A DNA stretch of 17,135 bases. Origin: a bacterium (lineage in GTDB: Bacteria; Chloroflexota; Chloroflexia; Thermomicrobiales; UBA6265). Below, piece after piece: positions 6,748 to 13,866 of the stretch. Both the position numbers and the translations under genes were made by a program. The DNA lies in the NCBI GenBank assembly GCA_029977305.1, contig JAPOLF010000016.1:1-17135 (forward strand). The letters are read 5' to 3'. Under the pieces are notes generated by a model that worked only from the letters and a program-made list of their open reading frames with translations, had not been told where the DNA came from and ran no database searches. The first letter of the stretch is position 1. Every line of letters starts with the position of its first letter.

Positions 6748-7776
6748 CTAGGCGACCGCCGGCCCCTCCAGCTGCACCGTCGCCCGCAGATCCCCCACGT
6801 GGCGCTTGTTGTGGTTCAGCAATCGTGAAGGGGACCGCGCCTCGATCGCCACGATCGTCTCCTCATCCAGCGCCCCCAATTGCCGCAGCACCGACGCCAC
6901 CACCACCGGATGCATCCGGTACGACCCATCCATCACCCGGATCGCGACCCCCAATTGCTGCTCCGGCAGCGCGAAACAGATCAACCCCTCGGCACCGCTC
7001 TTCGCGTAGAGCCGCGGCCCCGTCACCTGCATCAGGTCCGTCACGAATTCGCCGTCCCCTGCGACATTTTCCGGCGCATTCACCATCGCCGTGCGCAGTC
7101 GGCGCAACGCCTCCGCATGCTCACGCCCCGCCCCCGCATCAACATCGTCCGGCGCCGCCAGTGCCGCCCACGATCGTGCGAACGACGCCACCGATGCACC
7201 GAAGGTCGGCAGCGAGCACCCATCCGTCCCCAGCACGATCTCGTCGACCGGCACCCGGATCACCTCGGACATCACCCCGAGGATGCGCTGCTGCAACGGG
7301 TGGTTCAGATCGAGATAGGTCTCGATCGGCCACCCCTCCTGCACGCAGACCGCCAACATCCCGCTGTGCTTGCCGGAGCAATCGCACATCAAGGGCGACT
7401 TGTCATGCAGCCCTGCCTGCACCCGCGCCCCTTCGTCGTCGTTGTACGGGACGATCGCCCCGCACTGCAGCGCGTCGGGCGTCAAGCCGATCTTCGCCAG
7501 CATCCCCCGCACCTCCTCTTGGTGGTGCGGCTGACCGCTGTGCGAGGCGCAGCACAGCGCCAATTCCCGATCGGTGAATCCGAACCGATCCGCCGCCCCG
7601 CTCTCGATCACCGGGATCGCCTGGAACGGCTTCGCCGATGACCGGTAGAAGATGACATGGTCGACATCCCCCGCCCGCGCCACGATCTCCCCGTGCGCGT
7701 CCGAGACCGCCACGATCCCGTGGTGGATGCTCTCCGTGATCCCGCCCCGTGTGGTTTCCGCGATGACCGTCGCCAT
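6748..7776 (-). CDS. L-asparaginase II (AnsA/ReAV type)
   Basis: This family (Asparaginase_II, the Rhizobium etli AnsA/ReAV type) hydrolyses L-asparagine to aspartate and ammonia and is unrelated to E. coli AnsA/AnsB. The 342-aa length is typical. RSSAKPFQA gives the Ser46/Lys49 pair equivalent to Ser48/Lys51 of ReAV. CSGKH gives Cys133 and Lys136, and GTDGCSLP gives Asp185 and Cys187, matching the zinc-site Cys-Lys-Cys and nearby Asp known from ReAV. CASHSGQP (75-82) is another conserved block. There is no signal peptide, so it should be cytoplasmic. The ATG at 7776 has a GAGGAG ribosome site a few bases upstream. The gene is 35 bp downstream of the cupin and probably co-transcribed with it. 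Confidence 0.93.
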   Translation of the reverse strand: MATVIAETTRGGITESIHHGIVAVSDAHGEIVARAGDVDHVIFYRSSAKPFQAIPVIESGAADRFGFTDRELALCCASHSGQPHHQEEVRGMLAKIGLTPDALQCGAIVPYNDDEGARVQAGLHDKSPLMCDCSGKHSGMLAVCVQEGWPIETYLDLNHPLQQRILGVMSEVIRVPVDEIVLGTDGCSLPTFGASVASFARSWAALAAPDDVDAGAGREHAEALRRLRTAMVNAPENVAGDGEFVTDLMQVTGPRLYAKSGAEGLICFALPEQQLGVAIRVMDGSYRMHPVVVASVLRQLGALDEETIVAIEARSPSRLLNHNKRHVGDLRATVQLEGPAVA

Positions 7777-7811
7777 GATGCTCCTCGTGCTACTGCCGGA
7801 AAGCGGGGCGG

Positions 7812-8186
7812 TTAGTCCGCCCGCTCCTCGATGATCCTCGTCTCGGCGAATGCCGGCACCGGGAACGTCACCAACACGTGCAACCGCCCCGCCGTGCAGC
7901 GGAACCCGTGCACCACCCCCGGTGGGATGAACAGACTGACCCCGGCCCCGATCGGCACGTCCTCGTCATCCATCGTCGCCACCCCCTCGCCGGAGAGGAA
8001 GGTCAGCGTCTCCTCGACCTCGTGGGTGTGCAGGTAGACCCGTTCCCCCGGCTCCAGCCATTGCTGCCCCAAGAAGAGGCTCGTCGCCCCATCCCGCTCG
8101 CAGACCAGATGCTGGGTTGGCAGCCCGCTCGGCGATGCCACGATCGGCAGTGCGGCGTGTTCGATGCGGCGTCCCTTCGTCGACAT
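7812..8186 (-). CDS. Small single-domain cupin protein
   Basis: This 124-aa protein is a single conserved beta-barrel of the cupin superfamily. Motif 1 is complete (Gly47, His53, His55, Glu59, Gly66) and motif 2 has Gly82, Pro88, Gly90 and His93, so the usual 3-His/1-Glu metal site is present. The final Asn of motif 2 is replaced. The substrate cannot be told from sequence; such stand-alone cupins may be isomerases, dioxygenases or ligand sensors. The frame stays open 150 bp upstream of the ATG at 8186, but that part does not look like cupin sequence. No ribosome site is visible; instead a TAnnnT element lies 7 nt upstream, suggesting leaderless translation. It is the first gene of a pair with the asparaginase. 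Confidence 0.88.
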   Translation of the reverse strand: MSTKGRRIEHAALPIVASPSGLPTQHLVCERDGATSLFLGQQWLEPGERVYLHTHEVEETLTFLSGEGVATMDDEDVPIGAGVSLFIPPGVVHGFRCTAGRLHVLVTFPVPAFAETRIIEERAD

Positions 8187-8193
8187 GGTCGGC

Positions 8194-8199
8194 AGTCTA
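8194..8199 (-). promoter_or_regulatory. Candidate leaderless promoter of the cupin gene
   Basis: On the minus strand TAGACT (TAnnnT) ends 7 nt before the cupin ATG, and there is no Shine-Dalgarno sequence. This spacing is what is known for leaderless mRNAs whose 5' end is the start codon. Confidence 0.45.
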
Positions 8200-8260
8200 G
8201 CCGACGTCCACCCATGGCAGAAACGCCGAAACCCACCTCCCGCGATTCGGCCTGCTGCGG

Positions 8261-8266
8261 TACACT
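8261..8266 (+). promoter_or_regulatory. Candidate -10 element for the nuoLMN operon
   Basis: TACACT is the best -10-like hexamer in the 214-bp intergenic region before nuoL. No convincing -35 is visible. Transcription from here would give a leader of about 130 nt that contains the two palindromes at 8350-8369. Confidence 0.3.
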
Positions 8267-8349
8267 GCGCGGGGTTGTCCCGCCGGGTGAATCTCGGTGG
8301 GCTGTGCACGTGTTCGGGAGGGTGGTGGGGAACCACGTTCGCGTCCGGG

Positions 8350-8369
8350 ATCGCCGGCGATGAACGTTC
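8350..8369 (+). repeat. Two abutting perfect palindromes upstream of nuoL
   Basis: ATCGCCGGCGAT (8350-8361) is directly followed by GAACGTTC (8362-8369); both are perfect palindromes. The octamer ACGTTCGC occurs at 8335-8342 and again at 8364-8371, flanking the first palindrome. The cluster ends 31 bp before the nuoL start, a position suited to an operator or an mRNA structure. Confidence 0.5.
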
Positions 8370-8400
8370 GCCCCGTCCTCACCAACGAGGTCGCGGACTG

Positions 8401-10419
8401 ATGGAACAGTATCTGTACCTAATCCCGTTGCTCCCGCTGCTCGCCTTCGTGGTGAACATCTTCCTCGGGCGGAGCATCATCCGCGACAAAGCCGCCTGGA
8501 TCGCCGCGCCGGCCGTGTTCGTCTCCTGGCTGCTCTCGCTCGCCGTCCTCCGCCAGCTCTACCAGACCGGCGAACCCATCTCCCAGCACCTCTTCCGCTG
8601 GATTCCCTCCGGCGATTTCAACGTCGACGTCACCCTCTACGCCGACCAACTCACCGCCACCATGCTCATCGTGGTGACCACCGTCGGCTTCCTCGTCCAC
8701 GTCTACTCCACCGGCTACATGAAGGGCGATCCCGGCTACTACCGCTTCTTCTCCTACCTCCCGCTCTTCGTCTTCAGCATGTTGATGCTGGTCCTCGCCG
8801 ACAACTACCTCCTCCTCTTCGTCTTCTGGGAGGCGGTCGGTCTCTGCTCCTACCTGCTCATCAGTTTCTGGTTCCGCCGTCGCGCCGCCGGCAACGCCGC
8901 CAAGAAAGCCTTCATCGTCAACCGTGTCGGTGACCTCGGCTTCGGCCTCGGCATCATGTGGATGTTCTGGGTCTTCGGCACCGTGAACTTCCAAGAAGTC
9001 TTCGCCCAGGTCCCGGAGATTGCCGTGGGCACCCTCACCGGGATTGCCTTGCTCCTCTTCCTCGGCGCCTGCGGCAAGAGCGCGCAGTTCCCGCTCCACG
9101 TGTGGCTTCCTGACGCGATGGAGGGTCCGACCCCCGTCTCCGCCCTCATCCACGCCGCCACCATGGTCACCGCCGGCATCTACATGGTGGCTCGCTCCCA
9201 CGTCATCTTCCAAGCGGCGCCGAATGCCCTCGCCGTGGTCGCCATCATCGGCGCCTTCACCGCCTTCATGGCCGCCACCATCGGCATGGTGCAGAACGAC
9301 ATCAAGCGCGTCGTCGCCTACTCGACGCTCTCCCAGCTCGGCTACATGGCCCTCGCGCTCGGCGTCGGCGCCTGGATCCCGGCCATCTTCCACCTGATGA
9401 CCCACGCCTTCTTCAAGGCGCTTCTCTTCCTCGGTGCCGGCTCCGTTATCCACGGCATGCACGAGGAGCAGAACATCCAGAAAATGGGTGGCCTGCGCAA
9501 GTACATGCCGATCACCTTCTGGACCTTCCTCATCGCTTCCCTCGCGAATGCCGGCATCGTCCCCTTCGCCGGCTTCTGGTCGAAGGATTCGATCATCCTC
9601 AGCACCTGGGTCGCCGGGAACCCGGTGATCGGCAAGGTCCTCACGGTCGTCGCGTTGATCACCGCGTTCTTCTCCGCCTTCTACATGTTCCGGCTCGTCT
9701 TCCTCACCTTCACCGGCAAGCCGCGCTTCGACGTCGAGCACGTCCACCCGCACGAATCCCCGCCCGCGATGACGATCCCCCTGATCCTCCTCGCCATCCC
9801 CTCGATCTTCATCGGCTTCCTCGATTTCCCGCCGGAAGCCGGCCCCTTCACCAAGTTCCTCGAGCCGGTCTTCGGCAGTGAGGGCGAGGCCGCTCCGGCC
9901 GAGGTCGCATCCCTCTACACCGTCTCCGATCAGCCGGTCGCCGTCGCCTACGAAGAAGGCGCCACCGGCGAAGGCGAGCACGCCGCCGAGGCCGGCGGCC
10001 ACCACAACATCTCCACCGCCCTCAAGATCCAGGTCGCGGTGGTCTCCACCATCGCGGCACTCTCCGGCCTCATCCTCGCCTGGTTGATGTACGTCAAGGG
10101 CGCCATCAGCCCCATCAAGATGGGCGCGCGCTTCCCCGGCCTCTACAGCTTCTTCTACGACAAGTGGCGCTGGGACGAGGCCTACAACGCCGCCTTCGTC
10201 CAGCCCTGCAAGAACCTCGCAATGTTCCTCTGGCAGATCGTCGACGTCCGCATCATCGATGGCACGGTCAACGGCATCGCCCACGGCTTCGGCGCGGTCA
10301 GCCAGCGTCTCCGCCACGTCCAGACCGGTCTCGTCGCCAACTACGCATTGGCGATCGCGCTCGGCATGGTCGTCCTGATCGGCGTCTACTTCGGTCTCTA
10401 CAGCAACCTGTTCCGGTAG
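8401..10419 (+). CDS. nuoL: NADH-quinone oxidoreductase subunit L
   Basis: NuoL is the distal antiporter-like proton-pumping subunit of complex I. The 672-aa protein has the conserved pump residues Glu144 (FWEAVGLCSY, same number as E. coli), Lys169 in AAKKAF, Lys226 in GKSAQFPLHVWLPDAM and His251 in ALIHAATMVTAGIY. The C-terminus carries the expected long lateral-helix region and final membrane helix. A hydrophilic insert at about 505-540 is acidic and contains His527, His534 and His535. The ATG at 8401 was chosen over an in-frame upstream extension because the protein starts with the family-typical LIPLLPLLAFVVN helix and GAGG lies 10 nt upstream. nuoM follows after 69 bp. Confidence 0.97.
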   Translation: MEQYLYLIPLLPLLAFVVNIFLGRSIIRDKAAWIAAPAVFVSWLLSLAVLRQLYQTGEPISQHLFRWIPSGDFNVDVTLYADQLTATMLIVVTTVGFLVHVYSTGYMKGDPGYYRFFSYLPLFVFSMLMLVLADNYLLLFVFWEAVGLCSYLLISFWFRRRAAGNAAKKAFIVNRVGDLGFGLGIMWMFWVFGTVNFQEVFAQVPEIAVGTLTGIALLLFLGACGKSAQFPLHVWLPDAMEGPTPVSALIHAATMVTAGIYMVARSHVIFQAAPNALAVVAIIGAFTAFMAATIGMVQNDIKRVVAYSTLSQLGYMALALGVGAWIPAIFHLMTHAFFKALLFLGAGSVIHGMHEEQNIQKMGGLRKYMPITFWTFLIASLANAGIVPFAGFWSKDSIILSTWVAGNPVIGKVLTVVALITAFFSAFYMFRLVFLTFTGKPRFDVEHVHPHESPPAMTIPLILLAIPSIFIGFLDFPPEAGPFTKFLEPVFGSEGEAAPAEVASLYTVSDQPVAVAYEEGATGEGEHAAEAGGHHNISTALKIQVAVVSTIAALSGLILAWLMYVKGAISPIKMGARFPGLYSFFYDKWRWDEAYNAAFVQPCKNLAMFLWQIVDVRIIDGTVNGIAHGFGAVSQRLRHVQTGLVANYALAIALGMVVLIGVYFGLYSNLFR

Positions 10420-10488
10420 GCGGCCCGCAATGACCACCTGCGAAGCACGACGGACATTCGGATCTCGGCAGAAGGCTCGGGGGCAACG

Positions 10489-12144
10489 GTGAACGGATTC
10501 CCACTACTGAGCGTCATGGCGTTCCTGCCCCTCGTGGGCGCGCTGCTCATTTTCTTCCTGCCCAAGGCCTCCCAGGGCTTCCCGAAGATGGTCGCCCTGA
10601 TCTCGGCCCTCGGTTCGCTCGTCCTCTCCATCGTGATGGTCATCCAGTTCGACCCCAACGCCCCCTTCGATGCCAACAACGCCGTCCCCTTCCAAGAGAA
10701 GATCGAATGGGCGAACGGCATCGGCATCTCCTACTTCCTCGGCGTTGACGGCATCGCCGTTCCCCTCATCGTCCTCACCACCGCCATCTCGGTGATCGCG
10801 ATCATCTGGTCGTGGGACACCGTCAAGATGCGCCAACGCGAGTACTTCATCGCCCTCCTCCTCCTCGAGACGGGCATGCTCGGCGTCTTCGTCTCGCTTG
10901 ATCTCTTCATCTTCTACATCTTCTGGGAGATCATGCTGATCCCGATGGCCCTGCTCATCGGCATCTGGGGTTCCACCAATCGCGTCTACGCGGCGATGAA
11001 ATTCTTCATCTACACCCTCCTCGGGTCCCTCCTGATGCTGATCGGCATCGTCGCCACCTACCAGACCTACTTCCAGGAGACCGGCGAGCGCACCCTCAAC
11101 GTGCTCCGCCTCCAGGAGGGCAATTACAGCCCGACCTTCCAGTTCTGGGTCTTCGCCGCCTTCTTCATCGCCTTCGCGGTGAAGGTGCCGCTCTTCCCGT
11201 TCCACACCTGGTTGCCCGACGCCCACGTCGAGGCCCCCACCGCGGCTTCCGTGATCCTTGCCGCCGTCATGCTCAAGATGGGCGGATACGGCCTCCTCCG
11301 CTTCAACCTTCCGATGTTCGAGGAGGGCACCCGTCAGTGGGCCCCGATCATCATCGGCCTCTCCGTCATCGCCATCCTCTACGGCGCCTTCGTCGCCCTC
11401 GTCCAGCCTGACATGAAGAAACTCGTGGCCTACTCCTCTGTGAGCCACATGGCCTTCGTCACCCTCGGCATCTTCCTCCTCAGCCTGCAAGGGCTCGAGG
11501 GCGCGATGATGGTGATGCTCGCCCACGGCTTCAACACGGGCGCCCTCTTCCTCCTCATCGGCGTCGTCTACGAACGCGCCCACACTCGCCAGATCTCCGC
11601 CTTCGGTGGTCTCGCGAGTCGCATCCCGGCATGGGCCGCCTACTTCACGCTCTTCATGTTCGCCAGCATCGGCCTCCCCGGTCTCAGCGGATTCGTCGGC
11701 GAGTTCCTCGTCGCAATCGCCACCTGGCACTACAACCCATGGCTCGCGCTCTTCACCTTCGCCGTCGTCATCTTCGCGGCCTGGTACATGATGTGGATGT
11801 TCCAACGGGTCGTCTTCGGGCGCGCCCGCGGCGAAATCCCCGACCCCCACGACAACGCCCTCACCCCGGAAGAGGTCGAGATGCTCGCCGCGGCAGGTGA
11901 CGATGGCCATGGCGGTCACGGCAGCCATGCCATGCCGCTCCCGGTCTCCGGTGGCAGCCATGATGCCCACGACGCCCACGGCGACGACCCGCTCGATTCC
12001 TCCAAGTGGCACGATCTTTCCAAGAAGGAAGCCATCACCCTCTTCCCCTTGGCGGTCGCCACCATCGTCTTCGGCATCTACCCGGCGCCGATCATGCGGA
12101 TCGTCGAACCGGCATTCCAGCGTCTGCTGGCGCTCTACAACTAG
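10489..12144 (+). CDS. nuoM: NADH-quinone oxidoreductase subunit M
   Basis: NuoM is the middle antiporter-like proton pump of complex I. Of 551 aa, the core shows Glu147 (IFWEIMLIPM), Lys171, Lys232 (FAVKVPLFPFHTWLPDAHVEAPTAA region) and the conserved MLKMGGYGLLRF segment. It is longer than E. coli NuoM (509 aa), in part because of a hydrophilic loop at about 455-510 before the last helix. That loop holds two HxxHxxH triplets (His474/477/480 and His491/494/497). The start is GTG at 10489, preceded by a GGGGG/GAAGG-rich stretch, and the N-terminus LLSVMAFLPLVGALLIFFLP is typical. nuoN follows after 82 bp. Confidence 0.97.
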   Translation: MNGFPLLSVMAFLPLVGALLIFFLPKASQGFPKMVALISALGSLVLSIVMVIQFDPNAPFDANNAVPFQEKIEWANGIGISYFLGVDGIAVPLIVLTTAISVIAIIWSWDTVKMRQREYFIALLLLETGMLGVFVSLDLFIFYIFWEIMLIPMALLIGIWGSTNRVYAAMKFFIYTLLGSLLMLIGIVATYQTYFQETGERTLNVLRLQEGNYSPTFQFWVFAAFFIAFAVKVPLFPFHTWLPDAHVEAPTAASVILAAVMLKMGGYGLLRFNLPMFEEGTRQWAPIIIGLSVIAILYGAFVALVQPDMKKLVAYSSVSHMAFVTLGIFLLSLQGLEGAMMVMLAHGFNTGALFLLIGVVYERAHTRQISAFGGLASRIPAWAAYFTLFMFASIGLPGLSGFVGEFLVAIATWHYNPWLALFTFAVVIFAAWYMMWMFQRVVFGRARGEIPDPHDNALTPEEVEMLAAAGDDGHGGHGSHAMPLPVSGGSHDAHDAHGDDPLDSSKWHDLSKKEAITLFPLAVATIVFGIYPAPIMRIVEPAFQRLLALYN

Positions 12145-12190
12145 GCAGCGCGCTGCCTGAACCATGCGGCGGAAACGCCACGATCGATGA

Positions 12191-12207
12191 ACCGGGAGCG
12201 TCCCGGT
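12191..12207 (+). repeat. Perfect inverted repeat in the nuoM-nuoN gap
   Basis: ACCGGGA and TCCCGGT form a 7-bp stem with a GCG loop, ending 19 nt before the nuoN start and just 5' of its ribosome site. No U-tract follows. It may stabilise or process the polycistronic mRNA. Confidence 0.5.
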
Positions 12208-12226
12208 CACACACGGGGAAGTTCGG

Positions 12227-13780
12227 ATGATTGTTGACGACCTTTCAGTGCTGCCGCTGCCGGATTGGAGCCTCATGCTCCCCCAGTTGGTCGTCTTCGG
12301 ATTGGCCATCCTCCTGCTCGCAGGCGATGCCTTCCTCCCCAAGTCCAGCCACTACAAGGTCCTCACCACCCTCTCCATCGTCGGCTACGGCCTCGCGATG
12401 GCTGCCCTCTGGACCCAAGACGGCAAGAACGCCCCCACCTTCTGGTGGCTCTTCCGCGCCGATGGCCTCGGCGTCTTCCTCTCGCTCGTCATCCTGCTCG
12501 CGTCGCTGATCACCGTCTTCGTCTCAGCCAGTTACGTCGACCGCCTCGAGGGGCGGATGCCCATCGGCGAGTTCTATGTTCTGCTCGCCTTCTCCACCTT
12601 GGGCGCGTTGCTCGTTGCCTCCGCCGGTGACCTCGTCATGATCTTTGTCGGGATCGAGCTCGCCTCGCTCTCCACCTACGTCCTCACCGCCTTCGCCAAG
12701 CGCCGCGAGACCGCGGTCGAAGGCGCCATGAAGTACTTCCTCCTCGGCATCTTCGCCTCTGCCATCCTCGTCTACGGCATGGCCTGGATCTACGGCGCCA
12801 CCGGCTCCACCAACCTCGACGTCATCTCCTACGCCCTCGCCAATGCCAACGCCTCTTCCTCCATCCTCGGCGAGCCGTCGCTCCTCCTCGCGCTCCTCCT
12901 CGTGGTCGTCGGCCTCGGCTTCAAGATGGCCGCCGTCCCCTTCCACTTCTGGACCCCCGACGCCTACGACGGCGCCGCCACCCCGGTCTCCGGCTGGATG
13001 AGCGTCGTCCCGAAAGCCGCCGCCTTCGCCGCCACCCTCCGCATCCTCGTGCAGGCCCTCGGCCCCATGGCCGATGACTGGATGAACCTCATCGCCGTCC
13101 TCGCTCTCGTCACGATGGCCTTCGGCAACATCGTCGCCCTCTCCCAGCGCAACGTGAAGCGCATGCTCGCGTACTCCTCCATCGCCCACACCGGCTACAT
13201 GATGGTCGGCCTCGCCGTCGCCGGCGGCATCGCCGGGTTCAACATGGACGCCACCGGCGACGAGGGCATCTCCTCGCTGCTCTTCTACCTCTTCGCTTAC
13301 GCGATCATGAACCTCGGCGCCTTCGCCGTGATCGGCTGGGTCCAGCACCGTGGCCGCGGCATCATGCTCGATGACTACGCCGGCCTCGCCAGCACCGAGC
13401 CCCTCGCCGCCGCTGCGATGACCGTCTTCCTCGTCTCGCTCATGGGCATCCCGCCAACCATCGGCTTCTATGCCAAGTACCGCCTCATCCTCGCCGCGAT
13501 CCAAGCCGGCAACGTCGGCCTCATCCTCGCGATCGGCATCGTCCTCCTCTCCGCGGTGAGCGCCTACTACTACCTGCGCCTCGTCGCGACCATGTACTTC
13601 AGCGAGCCCTCGCAAACCCCGCGTGAGACCAAGACCCCGCTCTTGAACGTCGGCATCGCCGGCCTCGCCATCGCGACCATCCTCGGCGGCTTCCTTTTCG
13701 CGGTCCCGGTCTACAACCTTGCCGATCGCTGGTCCCGCGCCCTCGAGATCTTCGCCCACATCCCCGGCCGCTTCTTCTAA
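12227..13780 (+). CDS. nuoN: NADH-quinone oxidoreductase subunit N
   Basis: NuoN is the antiporter-like proton-pumping subunit nearest to NuoK in complex I. The 517-aa protein has Glu144 (FVGIELASLSTYVL), Lys169, Lys233 (GFKMAAVPFHFWTPD) and Lys263 (VVPKAAAFA), and the conserved KRMLAYSSIAHTGYMM segment. These are the residues expected for a working half-channel. The ATG at 12227 has GGGGAA 6 nt upstream. It is the last gene of the nuoLMN unit, followed by a strong hairpin at 13807. Confidence 0.97.
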   Translation: MIVDDLSVLPLPDWSLMLPQLVVFGLAILLLAGDAFLPKSSHYKVLTTLSIVGYGLAMAALWTQDGKNAPTFWWLFRADGLGVFLSLVILLASLITVFVSASYVDRLEGRMPIGEFYVLLAFSTLGALLVASAGDLVMIFVGIELASLSTYVLTAFAKRRETAVEGAMKYFLLGIFASAILVYGMAWIYGATGSTNLDVISYALANANASSSILGEPSLLLALLLVVVGLGFKMAAVPFHFWTPDAYDGAATPVSGWMSVVPKAAAFAATLRILVQALGPMADDWMNLIAVLALVTMAFGNIVALSQRNVKRMLAYSSIAHTGYMMVGLAVAGGIAGFNMDATGDEGISSLLFYLFAYAIMNLGAFAVIGWVQHRGRGIMLDDYAGLASTEPLAAAAMTVFLVSLMGIPPTIGFYAKYRLILAAIQAGNVGLILAIGIVLLSAVSAYYYLRLVATMYFSEPSQTPRETKTPLLNVGIAGLAIATILGGFLFAVPVYNLADRWSRALEIFAHIPGRFF

Positions 13781-13806
13781 CAGCAGCCGCTGATGCAGGC
13801 CTGCAG

Positions 13807-13838
13807 GCGCCCCTGTCGGACCATTCCGGCAGGGGCGC
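13807..13838 (+). terminator. Terminator-like hairpin after nuoN
   Basis: Arms GCGCCCCTGTCGG and CCGGCAGGGGCGC pair over 13 positions (one G-U) around a 6-nt loop, 26 bp after the nuoN stop. There is no U-run, but the stem is the strongest in the window and separates nuoN from the next operon. Confidence 0.7.
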
Positions 13839-13866
13839 GCGCATTCCCCTCGGCAGGAGCCCGCCC

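Noticed and set aside
6486..7577. A 363-codon + strand frame opposite the asparaginase
   Set aside because: Pro/Ala/Arg-rich shadow; the minus strand has a full-length asparaginase with all active-site residues.
8419..10437. A 672-codon open frame on the minus strand across all of nuoL
   Set aside because: It is the antisense of a hydrophobic gene with C in most third positions, which removes stops. The product would be a low-complexity acidic Glu/Asp/Gly/His protein with no fold pattern.
10504..12342. A 612-codon minus-strand open frame across nuoM
   Set aside because: Same composition artefact as over nuoL; nuoM carries all expected functional residues on the + strand.
13795..13808. Overlapping palindromes GCAGGCCTGC and GCCTGCAGGC after nuoN
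   Set aside because: Short and GC-rich, with no loop; best seen as the flank of the terminator hairpin rather than as a separate site.
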